Shown: piece by piece, positions 1-6,639 of the stretch | Layout of the letters: each line of letters begins with the position of its first letter | Numbering within the stretch: position 1 is the stretch's first letter | Assembly (NCBI GenBank): GCA_946477505.1 | Contig: CAMKYP010000026.1 | Coordinates: 1-16,581 of the forward strand | From: an uncultured Dechloromonas sp. | GTDB lineage: Bacteria > Pseudomonadota > Gammaproteobacteria > Burkholderiales > Rhodocyclaceae | DNA length: 16,581 bases | Reading direction: 5' to 3' | Position numbers and translations under genes: made by a program | Notes under the pieces: model-generated | Database searches by the model: none | Told to the model about the DNA's origin: nothing | Seen by the model: the letters and a program-made list of their open reading frames with translations, nothing else

Positions 1-399
1 GACCGGCATACGCTGGGCAGCGGCGCCAAGCAATACGGAAAAGCTGCTGGCCCCCGAACCCATCGCACAGAACAGGCCGAGCGACACGGCCAGGCCGAAG
101 CCGGTGCCCATGTACGGCGTCAGCGCACAACCGACGGCCAGCATCACGATGCCGGCGATCAGCACGACACGCGGCCCGTGGCGGTCGGCAACGGCACCGG
201 CCAGCGGCTGGATGGCGCCCCAGGTGAACTGCCCGATGGCCAGCGCGAAACTGATGGTGGCGATGCCCAGTCCGGTCGTGTCGTTGAGCGGCGCGACGAA
301 CAAGCCCTGCGATTGGCGGATGCCCATCGAGATCATCATGATCCCGGCAGCCGCCAGCGCGGTGATGAGAATGTCGGGACGGTTCAGTGCGCGAAACAT
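1..399 (-). CDS. MFS transporter, N-terminal part (gene cut by window edge)
   Basis: The N-terminal 133 residues of a major facilitator superfamily permease are visible; the rest lies left of the window. The start is ATG at 399. Hydrophobic stretches at about residues 11-27, 45-70, 78-97 and 100-125 alternate with short loops. Between the second and third of these is the MFS loop motif A form G-x-x-x-D-R-x-G-x-R (residues 68-77, GAVADRHGPR). That motif assigns the family but not the substrate. The Shine-Dalgarno sequence is weak (AGG about 10 bases upstream). The gene is divergent from a LysR regulator across about 100 bp, a common arrangement in which the regulator controls the transporter; that link is inference. 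The family call is firm and the substrate is unknown. Confidence 0.85.
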   Translation of the reverse strand, partial: MFRALNRPDILITALAAAGIMMISMGIRQSQGLFVAPLNDTTGLGIATISFALAIGQFTWGAIQPLAGAVADRHGPRVVLIAGIVMLAVGCALTPYMGTGFGLAVSLGLFCAMGSGASSFSVLLGAAAQRMPV

Positions 400-497
400 G
401 GTGTGATGCCTGTTGGTTGCCAGCACGAACTATAGTCGCCAAATCGGTGACCAAATAGCTCATAATCGGCACCATATCGTCAACGGAAAATTGACAG
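400..497. promoter_or_regulatory. Divergent MFS/LysR control region with a short dyad
   Basis: This gap separates the two start codons. An imperfect dyad GTCGCC-N5-GGTGAC (435-451, one mismatch) lies near its middle, where a LysR protein would be expected to bind. A CATAAT -10-like hexamer (461-466) faces the LysR gene, and TATAGT on the minus strand (about 434-429) faces the transporter. Neither has a convincing -35. The assignment as operator rests on position and symmetry only. Confidence 0.4.
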
Positions 498-1436
498 ATG
501 AACTGGCTCAGCAGTTGGGAAAGTTTTGTCCGGGTAGTCGAAACCGGCAATATGGCGGGCGCTGCCCGCCGTCTGGATTGCACGCGCGCCCAGATCAGCA
601 AGCAGATCGCCGAACTGGAGCGCAATTTCGGCGTCCGGCTGTTCGAACGCTCGACCCGCAAGCTGGCCCTGACACCTTCCGGCGAGGTCTTCTACCAGCA
701 TGCGTTGCGCGCCCTGGATGCCGTGGTCAGTACTGAAATCGCCGTGCGCAACCTCGGCGACACGCCCTGCGGCCTGCTGCGCATCAGCGCCTCGCTCGCC
801 TTCGGCCGCCTGTACATCGCCCCGCTGCTGCCGCGTATCACGACACAGTACCCGGAACTGGAATGCGAGCTGGTTCTTTCCGACCAACTGCTCGATCTGT
901 TCGACAACAACATCGATCTCGCGCTGCGCCATACCAAGGCGCCACCCGAAGATGCCGTTGCCCGCCGTCTGTTTTCCATCGAGCGCGTCATTTGCGCCAC
1001 ACCGGACTATCTGGCGACGCACGGCAGGCCGCAGCATCCGGGCGACCTGGCCTGGCATGCCTGTTTTGGCTACCTGCAGGCCGAAACCAGCAGTACGCTC
1101 GAACTGCTGGGAGGTAACGGCGAACGGACCAGCGTACCGATCTCCAGCCGCTTTCGTTTCAACAACCTGGACTGCATCTTCGGCGCCGTCATGGCCGGGC
1201 ATGGCCTGGCCATCCTGCCCACCTACATGGCCGGCCCTGAAATCCGGCGCGGCAATCTGGAAACCGTGCTTGACGACTACGAGCCCCTGACCGGTCTCGG
1301 CCGCGATCTTTACGCCTGCTACACCCCGAGCCGGGTACGCCTGCCGAAGGTCCGCGTTTTCCTGGAGGAACTGGAGCGCGAATTCTCCCCGGTGCCGCCC
1401 TGGGGAAACCTCAGGTCGGCAGATCGACCCCCTTGA
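498..1436 (+). CDS. LysR family transcriptional regulator
   Basis: A 312-residue LysR-type regulator, the normal family length. The N-terminal winged helix-turn-helix is clear: residues 1-60 contain the pattern F..V...GN...AAR.L......S..I..LE..FGVRLFERSTRKLALTPSG, with the HTH at about residues 18-37. The remainder (about 88-295) is the periplasmic-binding-protein-like effector domain, including the typical segment near residues 230-245 (F.A..AGHGLAILP). It probably acts in the cytoplasm as a tetramer and may control the divergent MFS transporter (inference). The Shine-Dalgarno is poor, with only a GGA about 12 bases upstream. The 3' end overlaps the convergent dgt gene by 26 bp. The effector cannot be deduced. 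Confidence 0.93.
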   Translation: MNWLSSWESFVRVVETGNMAGAARRLDCTRAQISKQIAELERNFGVRLFERSTRKLALTPSGEVFYQHALRALDAVVSTEIAVRNLGDTPCGLLRISASLAFGRLYIAPLLPRITTQYPELECELVLSDQLLDLFDNNIDLALRHTKAPPEDAVARRLFSIERVICATPDYLATHGRPQHPGDLAWHACFGYLQAETSSTLELLGGNGERTSVPISSRFRFNNLDCIFGAVMAGHGLAILPTYMAGPEIRRGNLETVLDDYEPLTGLGRDLYACYTPSRVRLPKVRVFLEELEREFSPVPPWGNLRSADRPP

Positions 1437-2763
1437 GCTTACGGTACATGTCGACCGCGTAGGAATCGGTCATCCCGGCGACGAAATCGGCAACCTGCAG
1501 GAGCCGGATGTACGGATCGGGATCCGGCTCGCCGTTGTGGCCAAGGAATTGGAGCGGCAGCAGTTTCATCAGCATGCGTTCGCGCGTCGTGAAACGTGTG
1601 CCCTGCACCCCGGCCCTGGCTTCGACGGCGTTGGTGAATAACCCGAGCAAGGCACCCAACACCTCGAAACCGGCGGTTTCGATCTCCAGTGCCGGACGCG
1701 CGGTATAGATGGTTTCCTTGGCAAGCTTGAGAACGGCCTGCAAGGGACGGGCAATCGGCGAGCTCTCCAGCAGTTCGTCATCGAATTCGCCGCTCAGGAT
1801 CGCCGACTCATTGGCGAGAAAAACCGCTGCAGCGCCATTGATCAGGCAACCGATGGCCTTGGCGCGCAGGTACTCCAAGCGCTCCTTGGGATCATGCAGG
1901 TGGGCCAGGCGGCCGCCATTGACCGCGCTGCCCGCCAGATCGCCGAGCAGGCATTCGGCATCCTTGTACGGCACGAAGCCAAGGCGTGCCGCATCCTCGA
2001 GGTCGACAATCAGGTAACAGGTGTCATCCGCCACCTCGACCAGCGAGGCCAGCGGATGGCGGCGCCAGGCCTGGCCCGGAATGCGTTCGACCATACCGGT
2101 CGCGCGCGCCACTTGGGCGAAATTGTCCGCATCCTGCTGGAAGAATCCGAATTTCTTGCTGCTCTTGCCGTCCAGTGCGCAGTCGATATGGGAGGGGCGC
2201 GGATACTTGGTGAACGTGGCAAGCACCGCGCTGGTCAGCTGCAGCCCCCCGGGATTGGCCGGGCTTTGCAGGCGGCTGACGATACGGAAACCCTGGGCGT
2301 TGCCTTCGTAGCGCTCGAAATCGGCCCGCTGTGCCGGTGTGAAGGCATGGCGTTCAAGCAGACCGGAGTTACGGAACCACTCGCGAATGGCATCTTCGCC
2401 GGCGTGGCCGAAAGGCGGATTGCCGATGTCGTGGGCCAGACAGGCCGCCGCGACGATGGCGCCGAAATCGCCGGATTCCACATCCTTCAGACCGTGCCGG
2501 GCGATGATTTCGCGACCGATCACCGCGCCCAGCGAGCGGCCGACGCAACTCGCCTCCAGGCTGTGTGTCAGGCGGGTGCGGACGTAATCGCTCTTGGAGA
2601 GCGGGAAAACCTGCGTCTTGTCCTTCAGGCGACGAAACGCCGAGGTAAAGACGATGCGGTCGTAATCCTGCTGAAAGGCGGTTCGCTCGGCTGATCCCGG
2701 CGCTTTGCCAGCACCGAGACGTTCGCTCGACAGCAGTTTTTCCCAGATTTTTCGTTGGCCCAT
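1411..2763 (-). CDS. dgt: Deoxyguanosinetriphosphate triphosphohydrolase-like protein (HD superfamily)
   Basis: A 450-residue member of the dGTPase branch of the HD phosphohydrolases, which convert dGTP (or other dNTPs) to the nucleoside plus tripolyphosphate. Visible motifs include RRLKDKTQVF (44-53), the first metal-ligand His in RTRLTHSLE (H67), the HD pair in LAHDIGNPPFGHAGE (H111, D112, with H120 following), and the later metal Asp in EVADDTCYLIVDLEDA (about 243-258). All HD residues are intact, so the enzyme is probably active. It lies 35 bp downstream of a same-strand thioesterase gene, which suggests cotranscription. Its tail overlaps the convergent LysR gene by 26 bp. Substrate preference within the dNTPase family cannot be read from the sequence. 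Confidence 0.93.
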   Translation of the reverse strand: MGQRKIWEKLLSSERLGAGKAPGSAERTAFQQDYDRIVFTSAFRRLKDKTQVFPLSKSDYVRTRLTHSLEASCVGRSLGAVIGREIIARHGLKDVESGDFGAIVAAACLAHDIGNPPFGHAGEDAIREWFRNSGLLERHAFTPAQRADFERYEGNAQGFRIVSRLQSPANPGGLQLTSAVLATFTKYPRPSHIDCALDGKSSKKFGFFQQDADNFAQVARATGMVERIPGQAWRRHPLASLVEVADDTCYLIVDLEDAARLGFVPYKDAECLLGDLAGSAVNGGRLAHLHDPKERLEYLRAKAIGCLINGAAAVFLANESAILSGEFDDELLESSPIARPLQAVLKLAKETIYTARPALEIETAGFEVLGALLGLFTNAVEARAGVQGTRFTTRERMLMKLLPLQFLGHNGEPDPDPYIRLLQVADFVAGMTDSYAVDMYRKLKGVDLPT

Positions 2764-2798
2764 GCGCTTCGGATTGTCGGATGCAATGGGCTGCGAGT

Positions 2799-3209
2799 TT
2801 ACTCCGCTTCGAGCAATGCCCGCACGTGATCTGGCAAGGGAACCGATTTACCGTTCTGGGTATTCATCCACACCACCTTGGCGGCGCCTTCGGCATAGAC
2901 CCTGTCGTCGCCCTCGATACGCATCTCGACGTAAGTCTGGCAGCTGGATCGGCCGATGGCACCGACATAGGTCCGCACCTCGACGGTGCCCGGGTAGTTC
3001 ATCGGGATCAGGAAGGTGCAACTGGCGTTGATGATCACCGGGCCGTCGCCGCCGGGACGAACCTGTATCTTCATGTCCTCGACCCACTCGACCCGCGCCT
3101 GTTCCATGTAGCGAAAATAGACGGTGTTGTTGACGTGTCCATAGGCATCCATGTCACCCCAGCGGATGGGCATACGGGTGACATGAATCAGCTTTTTCTT
3201 GTGTTCCAT
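2799..3209 (-). CDS. Acyl-CoA thioesterase of the 4HBT (YbgC/FadM-like) hotdog family
   Basis: A 136-residue single-domain hotdog-fold protein. The N-terminal motif RWGDMDAYGHVNNTVYFRYMEQAR (about residues 14-37) is the 4-hydroxybenzoyl-CoA thioesterase signature; the Asp of GDMD is the usual catalytic residue. Proteins of this family hydrolyse acyl-CoA thioesters in the cytoplasm. I chose ATG 3209 as the start because the motif then sits at its usual distance from the N-terminus. A TTG at 3239 in the same frame, preceded by GGAAAA, would add ten residues and is possible. The gene heads a likely two-gene unit with dgt. It is divergent from ETF-QO, which also works in acyl-CoA catabolism. The exact substrate is unknown. 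Confidence 0.88.
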   Translation of the reverse strand: MEHKKKLIHVTRMPIRWGDMDAYGHVNNTVYFRYMEQARVEWVEDMKIQVRPGGDGPVIINASCTFLIPMNYPGTVEVRTYVGAIGRSSCQTYVEMRIEGDDRVYAEGAAKVVWMNTQNGKSVPLPDHVRALLEAE

Positions 3210-3300
3210 GAGTACGAATACTAGAGTGGGGTTGATCAAAAATTTTCCATACTGTACCGTATTGAAAATAAGCTCACAATAATTCGCTCAAGGAGACATC
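3210..3300. promoter_or_regulatory. Divergent thioesterase/ETF-QO control region with a 14-bp near-palindrome
   Basis: The gap contains ATACTGTACCGTAT (3249-3262), which reads the same on both strands except for one symmetric pair. This is a plausible operator for a dimeric repressor. TTGAAA follows at 3262-3267, but no -10 sits at a good distance. The ETF-QO ribosome binding site AAGGAGA (3290-3296) closes the region. The regulator is unknown. Confidence 0.4.
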
Positions 3301-4944
3301 ATGGAACGCGAATCCATGGAATTCGACGTCGTCATCGTTGGCGGCGGCCCGGCCGGCCTGGCCTCAGCGATTCGACTCAAGCAACTGGCGGCGGAAAAAG
3401 GCAAGGACATCAGTGTCTGCCTGATCGAGAAAGGTGCCGAGATCGGCGCCCACATCCTGTCCGGCGCCGTCATGGACCCACGCGCCCTGAGCGAACTGCT
3501 GCCCAACTGGAAGGAAGACGGCGCCCCGCTCAACGCCCCGGTGTCCGAAGACCGTTTCTTCATCCTCTCCGAAACCGGCGCCACCCAGGTGCCGAACAGC
3601 GTCTTGCCCGGCTGCTTCCACAACGAAGGAAATTACGTCATCTCGCTCGGCAACGTCTGCCGCTGGCTGGGCGAACAGGCCGAGGCGCTGGGTGTCGAGA
3701 TCTACCCCGGGTTTGCCGGGGCCGAAGTGCTGTTCGACGCGCAAGGCGCAGTCAAGGGGGTCGCCACCGGCGACATGGGGCGCCTGCACGATGGCTCGGA
3801 GGGCCCGAATTTCCAGATGGGGATGGCCCTGCTCGGCAAATACACCTTCTTCGCCGAGGGTTGTCGCGGCCATCTCGGCAAGCAACTGATCGAGAAATTC
3901 GATCTGAACCGCGACGCCGATCCGCAAACCTACGGTATCGGCCTCAAGGAGTTGTGGGAAATCCAGCCTGAAAAACACCAGCTCGGCCTGGTCGTTCATA
4001 GCGGCGGCTGGCCGATGCAGCCCGATACCTACGGCGGCGGCTTCCTCTACCACCTGGAGAACAACCAGGTCGCCGTCGGCTTCGTGGTCGGCCTCGGCTA
4101 CGAGAATCCGCACCTCTCGCCCTACGAGGAATTCCAGCGCTACAAGACGCACCCGGAGATTCGCAAGTTCCTCGAAGGGGGCAAGCGCATCGCCTACGGT
4201 GCCCGTGCCCTAGTGGCTGGCGGCCTGCAGTCGCTGCCCAAACTAACCTTCCCGGGCGGCGTCCTGATCGGCGACGACGCCGGTTTCCTCAACGCGGCGC
4301 GCATCAAGGGCTCGCATTGCGCCATCAAGACCGGCGCCCTGGCCGCCGAAGCCTGCTTTGACGCGCTCGCCGCCGAACGCCAGAACGACGAGCTGACCGC
4401 CTATCCAGAGGCATTTAAAAACAGCTGGTTATACGATGAACTTCACAAATCACGTAACTTCAAGCCCTGGATGGCCAAAGGCCTGAAACTGGGTTCCCTG
4501 ATGTTCGGTATCGACCAGATCGTGTTCGGCGGCAAGGCGCCGTGGACCCTGCGTCACAAGACCCCCGACCACGCCAAACTCAAGCCGGCCAGCGAATGTC
4601 CGAAAATCGATTATCCGAAACCGGATGGCGTGATTACCTTCGATCGACTGTCCTCGGTCTTCCTGTCCAGCACCAATCACGAGGAAGACCAGCCCTGCCA
4701 TTTGCAGTTGAAGGATCCGGCAGTCCCGATCAGCATCAACCTGGCCAAATACGATGCGCCGGAACAGCGTTTTTGCCCGGCCGGCGTCTATGAAATCCTC
4801 GGCCAGGAAGAGGGGCAGCCGCGTCTGCAGATCAACGCGCAAAACTGTGTCCACTGCAAGACCTGCGACATCAAGGACCCGACACAGAACATCAACTGGG
4901 TCGTGCCGCAAGGCGGCGAAGGTCCTACCTACCCCAACATGTAA
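3301..4944 (+). CDS. Electron transfer flavoprotein-ubiquinone oxidoreductase (ETF-QO)
   Basis: A 547-residue FAD/4Fe-4S membrane-associated enzyme that passes electrons from reduced electron transfer flavoprotein to ubiquinone, linking acyl-CoA dehydrogenases to the respiratory chain. The Rossmann motif VVIVGGGPAGL (G14-x-G16-x-x-G19) binds FAD. The C-terminus has the ferredoxin-like cluster motif, with Cys492 in FCPAGVYE and Cys516, Cys519 and Cys522 in NCVHCKTCDIKDP, matching the 4Fe-4S ligand spacing of the family. The length is typical. AAGGAGA ends four bases before ATG 3301. A second in-frame ATG at 3316 is too far from that site. The gene stands 103 bp before fabI, which has its own promoter. 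It is divergent from an acyl-CoA thioesterase, consistent with fatty-acid or branched-chain acyl-CoA oxidation. Confidence 0.95.
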   Translation: MERESMEFDVVIVGGGPAGLASAIRLKQLAAEKGKDISVCLIEKGAEIGAHILSGAVMDPRALSELLPNWKEDGAPLNAPVSEDRFFILSETGATQVPNSVLPGCFHNEGNYVISLGNVCRWLGEQAEALGVEIYPGFAGAEVLFDAQGAVKGVATGDMGRLHDGSEGPNFQMGMALLGKYTFFAEGCRGHLGKQLIEKFDLNRDADPQTYGIGLKELWEIQPEKHQLGLVVHSGGWPMQPDTYGGGFLYHLENNQVAVGFVVGLGYENPHLSPYEEFQRYKTHPEIRKFLEGGKRIAYGARALVAGGLQSLPKLTFPGGVLIGDDAGFLNAARIKGSHCAIKTGALAAEACFDALAAERQNDELTAYPEAFKNSWLYDELHKSRNFKPWMAKGLKLGSLMFGIDQIVFGGKAPWTLRHKTPDHAKLKPASECPKIDYPKPDGVITFDRLSSVFLSSTNHEEDQPCHLQLKDPAVPISINLAKYDAPEQRFCPAGVYEILGQEEGQPRLQINAQNCVHCKTCDIKDPTQNINWVVPQGGEGPTYPNM

Positions 4945-5008
4945 TCGTCAACCTCCCGACATGCCACGGTTCTCGCCCGTAATGGACGCGAATTGTGGCT
5001 TATCGGTT

Positions 5009-5041
5009 TATAATCCTCGGGCTTAACCCCCCTAGGGAGAA
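5009..5041 (+). promoter_or_regulatory. fabI promoter -10 box and leader with ribosome binding site
   Basis: A perfect TATAAT (5009-5014) lies 33 bases upstream of the fabI start and gives a short leader. AGGGAGA (about 5034-5040) is the ribosome binding site. No good -35 hexamer is visible at 16-18 bp, so the promoter may need an activator or depend on upstream contacts. No hairpin terminator separates it from ETF-QO, so read-through from that gene is also possible. Confidence 0.6.
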
Positions 5042-5047
5042 CAACAC

Positions 5048-5848
5048 ATGGGCTTTCTCGCCGACAAGAAGATTCTGATCACCGGTTTGCTGTCCAAGCA
5101 TTCCATTGCCTATGGCATCGCCAAGGCCTGCCATCGCGAAGGCGCCCAACTGGCCTTCACCTACCAGAACGAGCGCTTCGAAGACCGTATCAAGAAGTTC
5201 GCTGCCGAATTCGGCAGCGACATCACCATTCCGGTCGACGTCAGCAGCGACGAACAAATCGACAACCTGTTCGTCGAACTCGCCAAGCGCTGGGATGGTC
5301 TCGACGGCCTGGTGCATTCGATCGCCTACGCTCCGACTGAGGCCATCGAAGGCGACTTCCTGAACGGCATCACCCGCGACGCCTTCCGCATCGCCCACGA
5401 TATCTCGTCGTACAGCTACGCCGCGCTGGCCAAGGGTGCCCGCCCGATGATGCAAGGCCGCCCGAATGCCTCGATGCTCGCCCTCTCCTATCTGGGCGCC
5501 GAGCGCACCATGCCCAACTACAACACCATGGGTCTGGCCAAGGCCAGCCTGGAAGCGGCAACCCGCTACCTCGCCTTCTGCCTCGGCCCCGAAGGTATCC
5601 GCGCCAACGCCATTTCCGCCGGCCCGATCAAGACCCTGGCCGCCTCCGGCATCGGCAACTTCGGCAAGCTGCTCGCCTACAACTCGCACAACGCTCCGCT
5701 GCGTCGCAACGTGACCATCGACGAAGTCGGCAATGCCGCCGCCTTCATGCTGTCCGACCTGGCCAGCGGCATCACCGGCGAGATCATGTACGTCGACGGC
5801 GGCATGAACACCGTCGCACTGGGCAACGCAGACCCGCTGCCGGCCTGA
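5048..5848 (+). CDS. fabI: Enoyl-[acyl-carrier-protein] reductase, NADH-dependent
   Basis: A 266-residue FabI of the short-chain dehydrogenase superfamily. It catalyses the last reduction in each cycle of type II fatty-acid elongation in the cytoplasm. The nucleotide-binding segment ITGLLSKHSIAYGIA (11-25) is the FabI variant of the glycine-rich motif. The catalytic pair is Tyr158 and Lys165 (Y-x6-K, within MPNYNTMGLAKASLEAATRY), with Tyr148 in LSYLGAERT. These correspond to Tyr156, Lys163 and Tyr146 of E. coli FabI. The position matching E. coli Gly93 (a triclosan-resistance site) is Ala93 in HSIAYAP. This is natural variation seen in other FabIs and not evidence of resistance. The gene is followed by a strong terminator and is convergent with an orphan gene. 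Confidence 0.97.
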   Translation: MGFLADKKILITGLLSKHSIAYGIAKACHREGAQLAFTYQNERFEDRIKKFAAEFGSDITIPVDVSSDEQIDNLFVELAKRWDGLDGLVHSIAYAPTEAIEGDFLNGITRDAFRIAHDISSYSYAALAKGARPMMQGRPNASMLALSYLGAERTMPNYNTMGLAKASLEAATRYLAFCLGPEGIRANAISAGPIKTLAASGIGNFGKLLAYNSHNAPLRRNVTIDEVGNAAAFMLSDLASGITGEIMYVDGGMNTVALGNADPLPA

Positions 5849-5870
5849 TCCACACAGTTCGCACCAAACA

Positions 5871-5903
5871 AAAAACGCCGATCGATTTGATCGGCGTTTT
5901 TTT
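5871..5903. terminator. Bidirectional rho-independent terminator after fabI
   Basis: Perfect 13-bp arms (5871-5883 and 5889-5901) enclose the loop GATTT. The core is ACGCCGATC/GATCGGCGT, with an A tract on the left and a T tract on the right. It can therefore terminate fabI on the plus strand and the convergent gene ending at 5921 on the minus strand. Confidence 0.93.
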
Positions 5904-5920
5904 GCTCCCCGTTTTTGTTG

Positions 5921-6514
5921 CTAATCTGGGGCTCTTTTATTCGATATCTTATTGAAACGAGCTGTGACCATATGCAATTCCTTGGTTTTAAAGATTACTC
6001 CACGGGTGATAGTGTCTTCGTTCCGTACTTCGATACTACCGTTTGGTAATGCCTTGAGGAAAACTTTTTGTTCGACGTTCCTATAAGTACCGTCTGTAGA
6101 AAGCTGCCTACTTACCGTATAGCCCCATTCGTCACCAACACAAGCTACGTCATACTCAATCGTCGGTGTTTGACGCTTGTTTTCCTGTTCGTATGAGACC
6201 GTAAGTATTCGCGTAGTAGCGTCGACGCTGATAAGCGCGAATCGAATCTTAGGCTCCCCGACTTTGATTGGATATCTGGCTTTAAGCAGCCCCCCAAGAT
6301 GGGCTACGCGCCCATCAACTTGATGATTATCGGGCGTACTCGACACAGCCAAGCCAGACAATTCCAACGATGTATTTATTGCCTCACACGAAATGGCAAC
6401 CTTACTGCTACAAAATAGCATGAGCATCACGGGAGTGAATCCAACAACAATCGCCAACCTCCGACCAACCACTCCACAATATGGCGCTCCATTCCCGAAT
6501 TTCCGCAAATACAT
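5921..6514 (-). CDS. Hypothetical exported protein, AT-richer orphan
   Basis: A 197-residue protein that I do not recognise. The N-terminus has RR at 18-19 followed by a hydrophobic run (about 20-43, AIVVGFTPVMLMLFCSSKVAIS), which looks like a signal peptide or membrane anchor. No good lipobox is present. Cys43 lies just after the hydrophobic stretch and Cys125 later, possibly a disulfide pair in the periplasm. The remainder is predicted by eye to be beta-rich, with alternating hydrophobic and polar residues. Base composition and codon use are clearly more AT-rich than in fabI and ppiD on either side, suggesting acquisition from elsewhere. GAGG seven bases before the ATG supports the start. 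It is flanked by terminators on both sides, so it is an isolated transcription unit. Confidence 0.65.
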   Translation of the reverse strand: MYLRKFGNGAPYCGVVGRRLAIVVGFTPVMLMLFCSSKVAISCEAINTSLELSGLAVSSTPDNHQVDGRVAHLGGLLKARYPIKVGEPKIRFALISVDATTRILTVSYEQENKRQTPTIEYDVACVGDEWGYTVSRQLSTDGTYRNVEQKVFLKALPNGSIEVRNEDTITRGVIFKTKELHMVTARFNKISNKRAPD

Positions 6515-6554
6515 GCCATAGCCTCGTCACCTCAATCAAGGCACCAGTTTATTC

Positions 6555-6572
6555 GAGCGGCATTTTCCGCTC
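6555..6572. repeat. Short inverted repeat upstream of the orphan gene
   Basis: GAGCGG-N6-CCGCTC, perfect 6-bp arms, lies about 40 bp upstream of the minus-strand start at 6514. It could be an operator or a leader hairpin of the orphan gene. It has no T tract, so it is not a terminator. Chance cannot be excluded for arms this short. Confidence 0.35.
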
Positions 6573-6592
6573 AATCTCGATCTTCCAGCCAC

Positions 6593-6616
6593 AAAAAAGC
6601 GGGCCGCAGCCCGCTT
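6593..6616 (-). terminator. Rho-independent terminator of ppiD
   Basis: AAGCGGGC (6597-6604), loop CGCA, and GCCCGCTT (6609-6616) form a perfect 8-bp GC-rich stem. Read on the minus strand it is followed by a run of T, placing it 24 bp after the ppiD stop codon. Confidence 0.9.
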
Positions 6617-6639
6617 CTTGAATTTACCTCGATGGAAGC

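Noticed and set aside
480..1202. Minus-strand open frame of 240 codons inside the LysR gene
   Set aside because: It is antisense to an intact LysR regulator and has no recognisable content.
1894..2694. Plus-strand open frame of 266 codons inside dgt
   Set aside because: It is antisense to a fully recognisable dGTPase, and its composition is that of a reverse-frame shadow.
3249..3262. ATACTGTACCGTAT upstream of ETF-QO as a LexA box
   Set aside because: CTGT is present but the ACAG half at N8 spacing is missing (GAAA instead).
3364..4152. Minus-strand open frame of 262 codons inside ETF-QO
   Set aside because: It is antisense shadow of a clear ETF-QO gene, with no start signals.
5048..5848. 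Ala93 in FabI as a sign of acquired triclosan resistance
   Set aside because: Alanine at this position occurs naturally in FabI proteins of other bacteria. It is not evidence of selection here.
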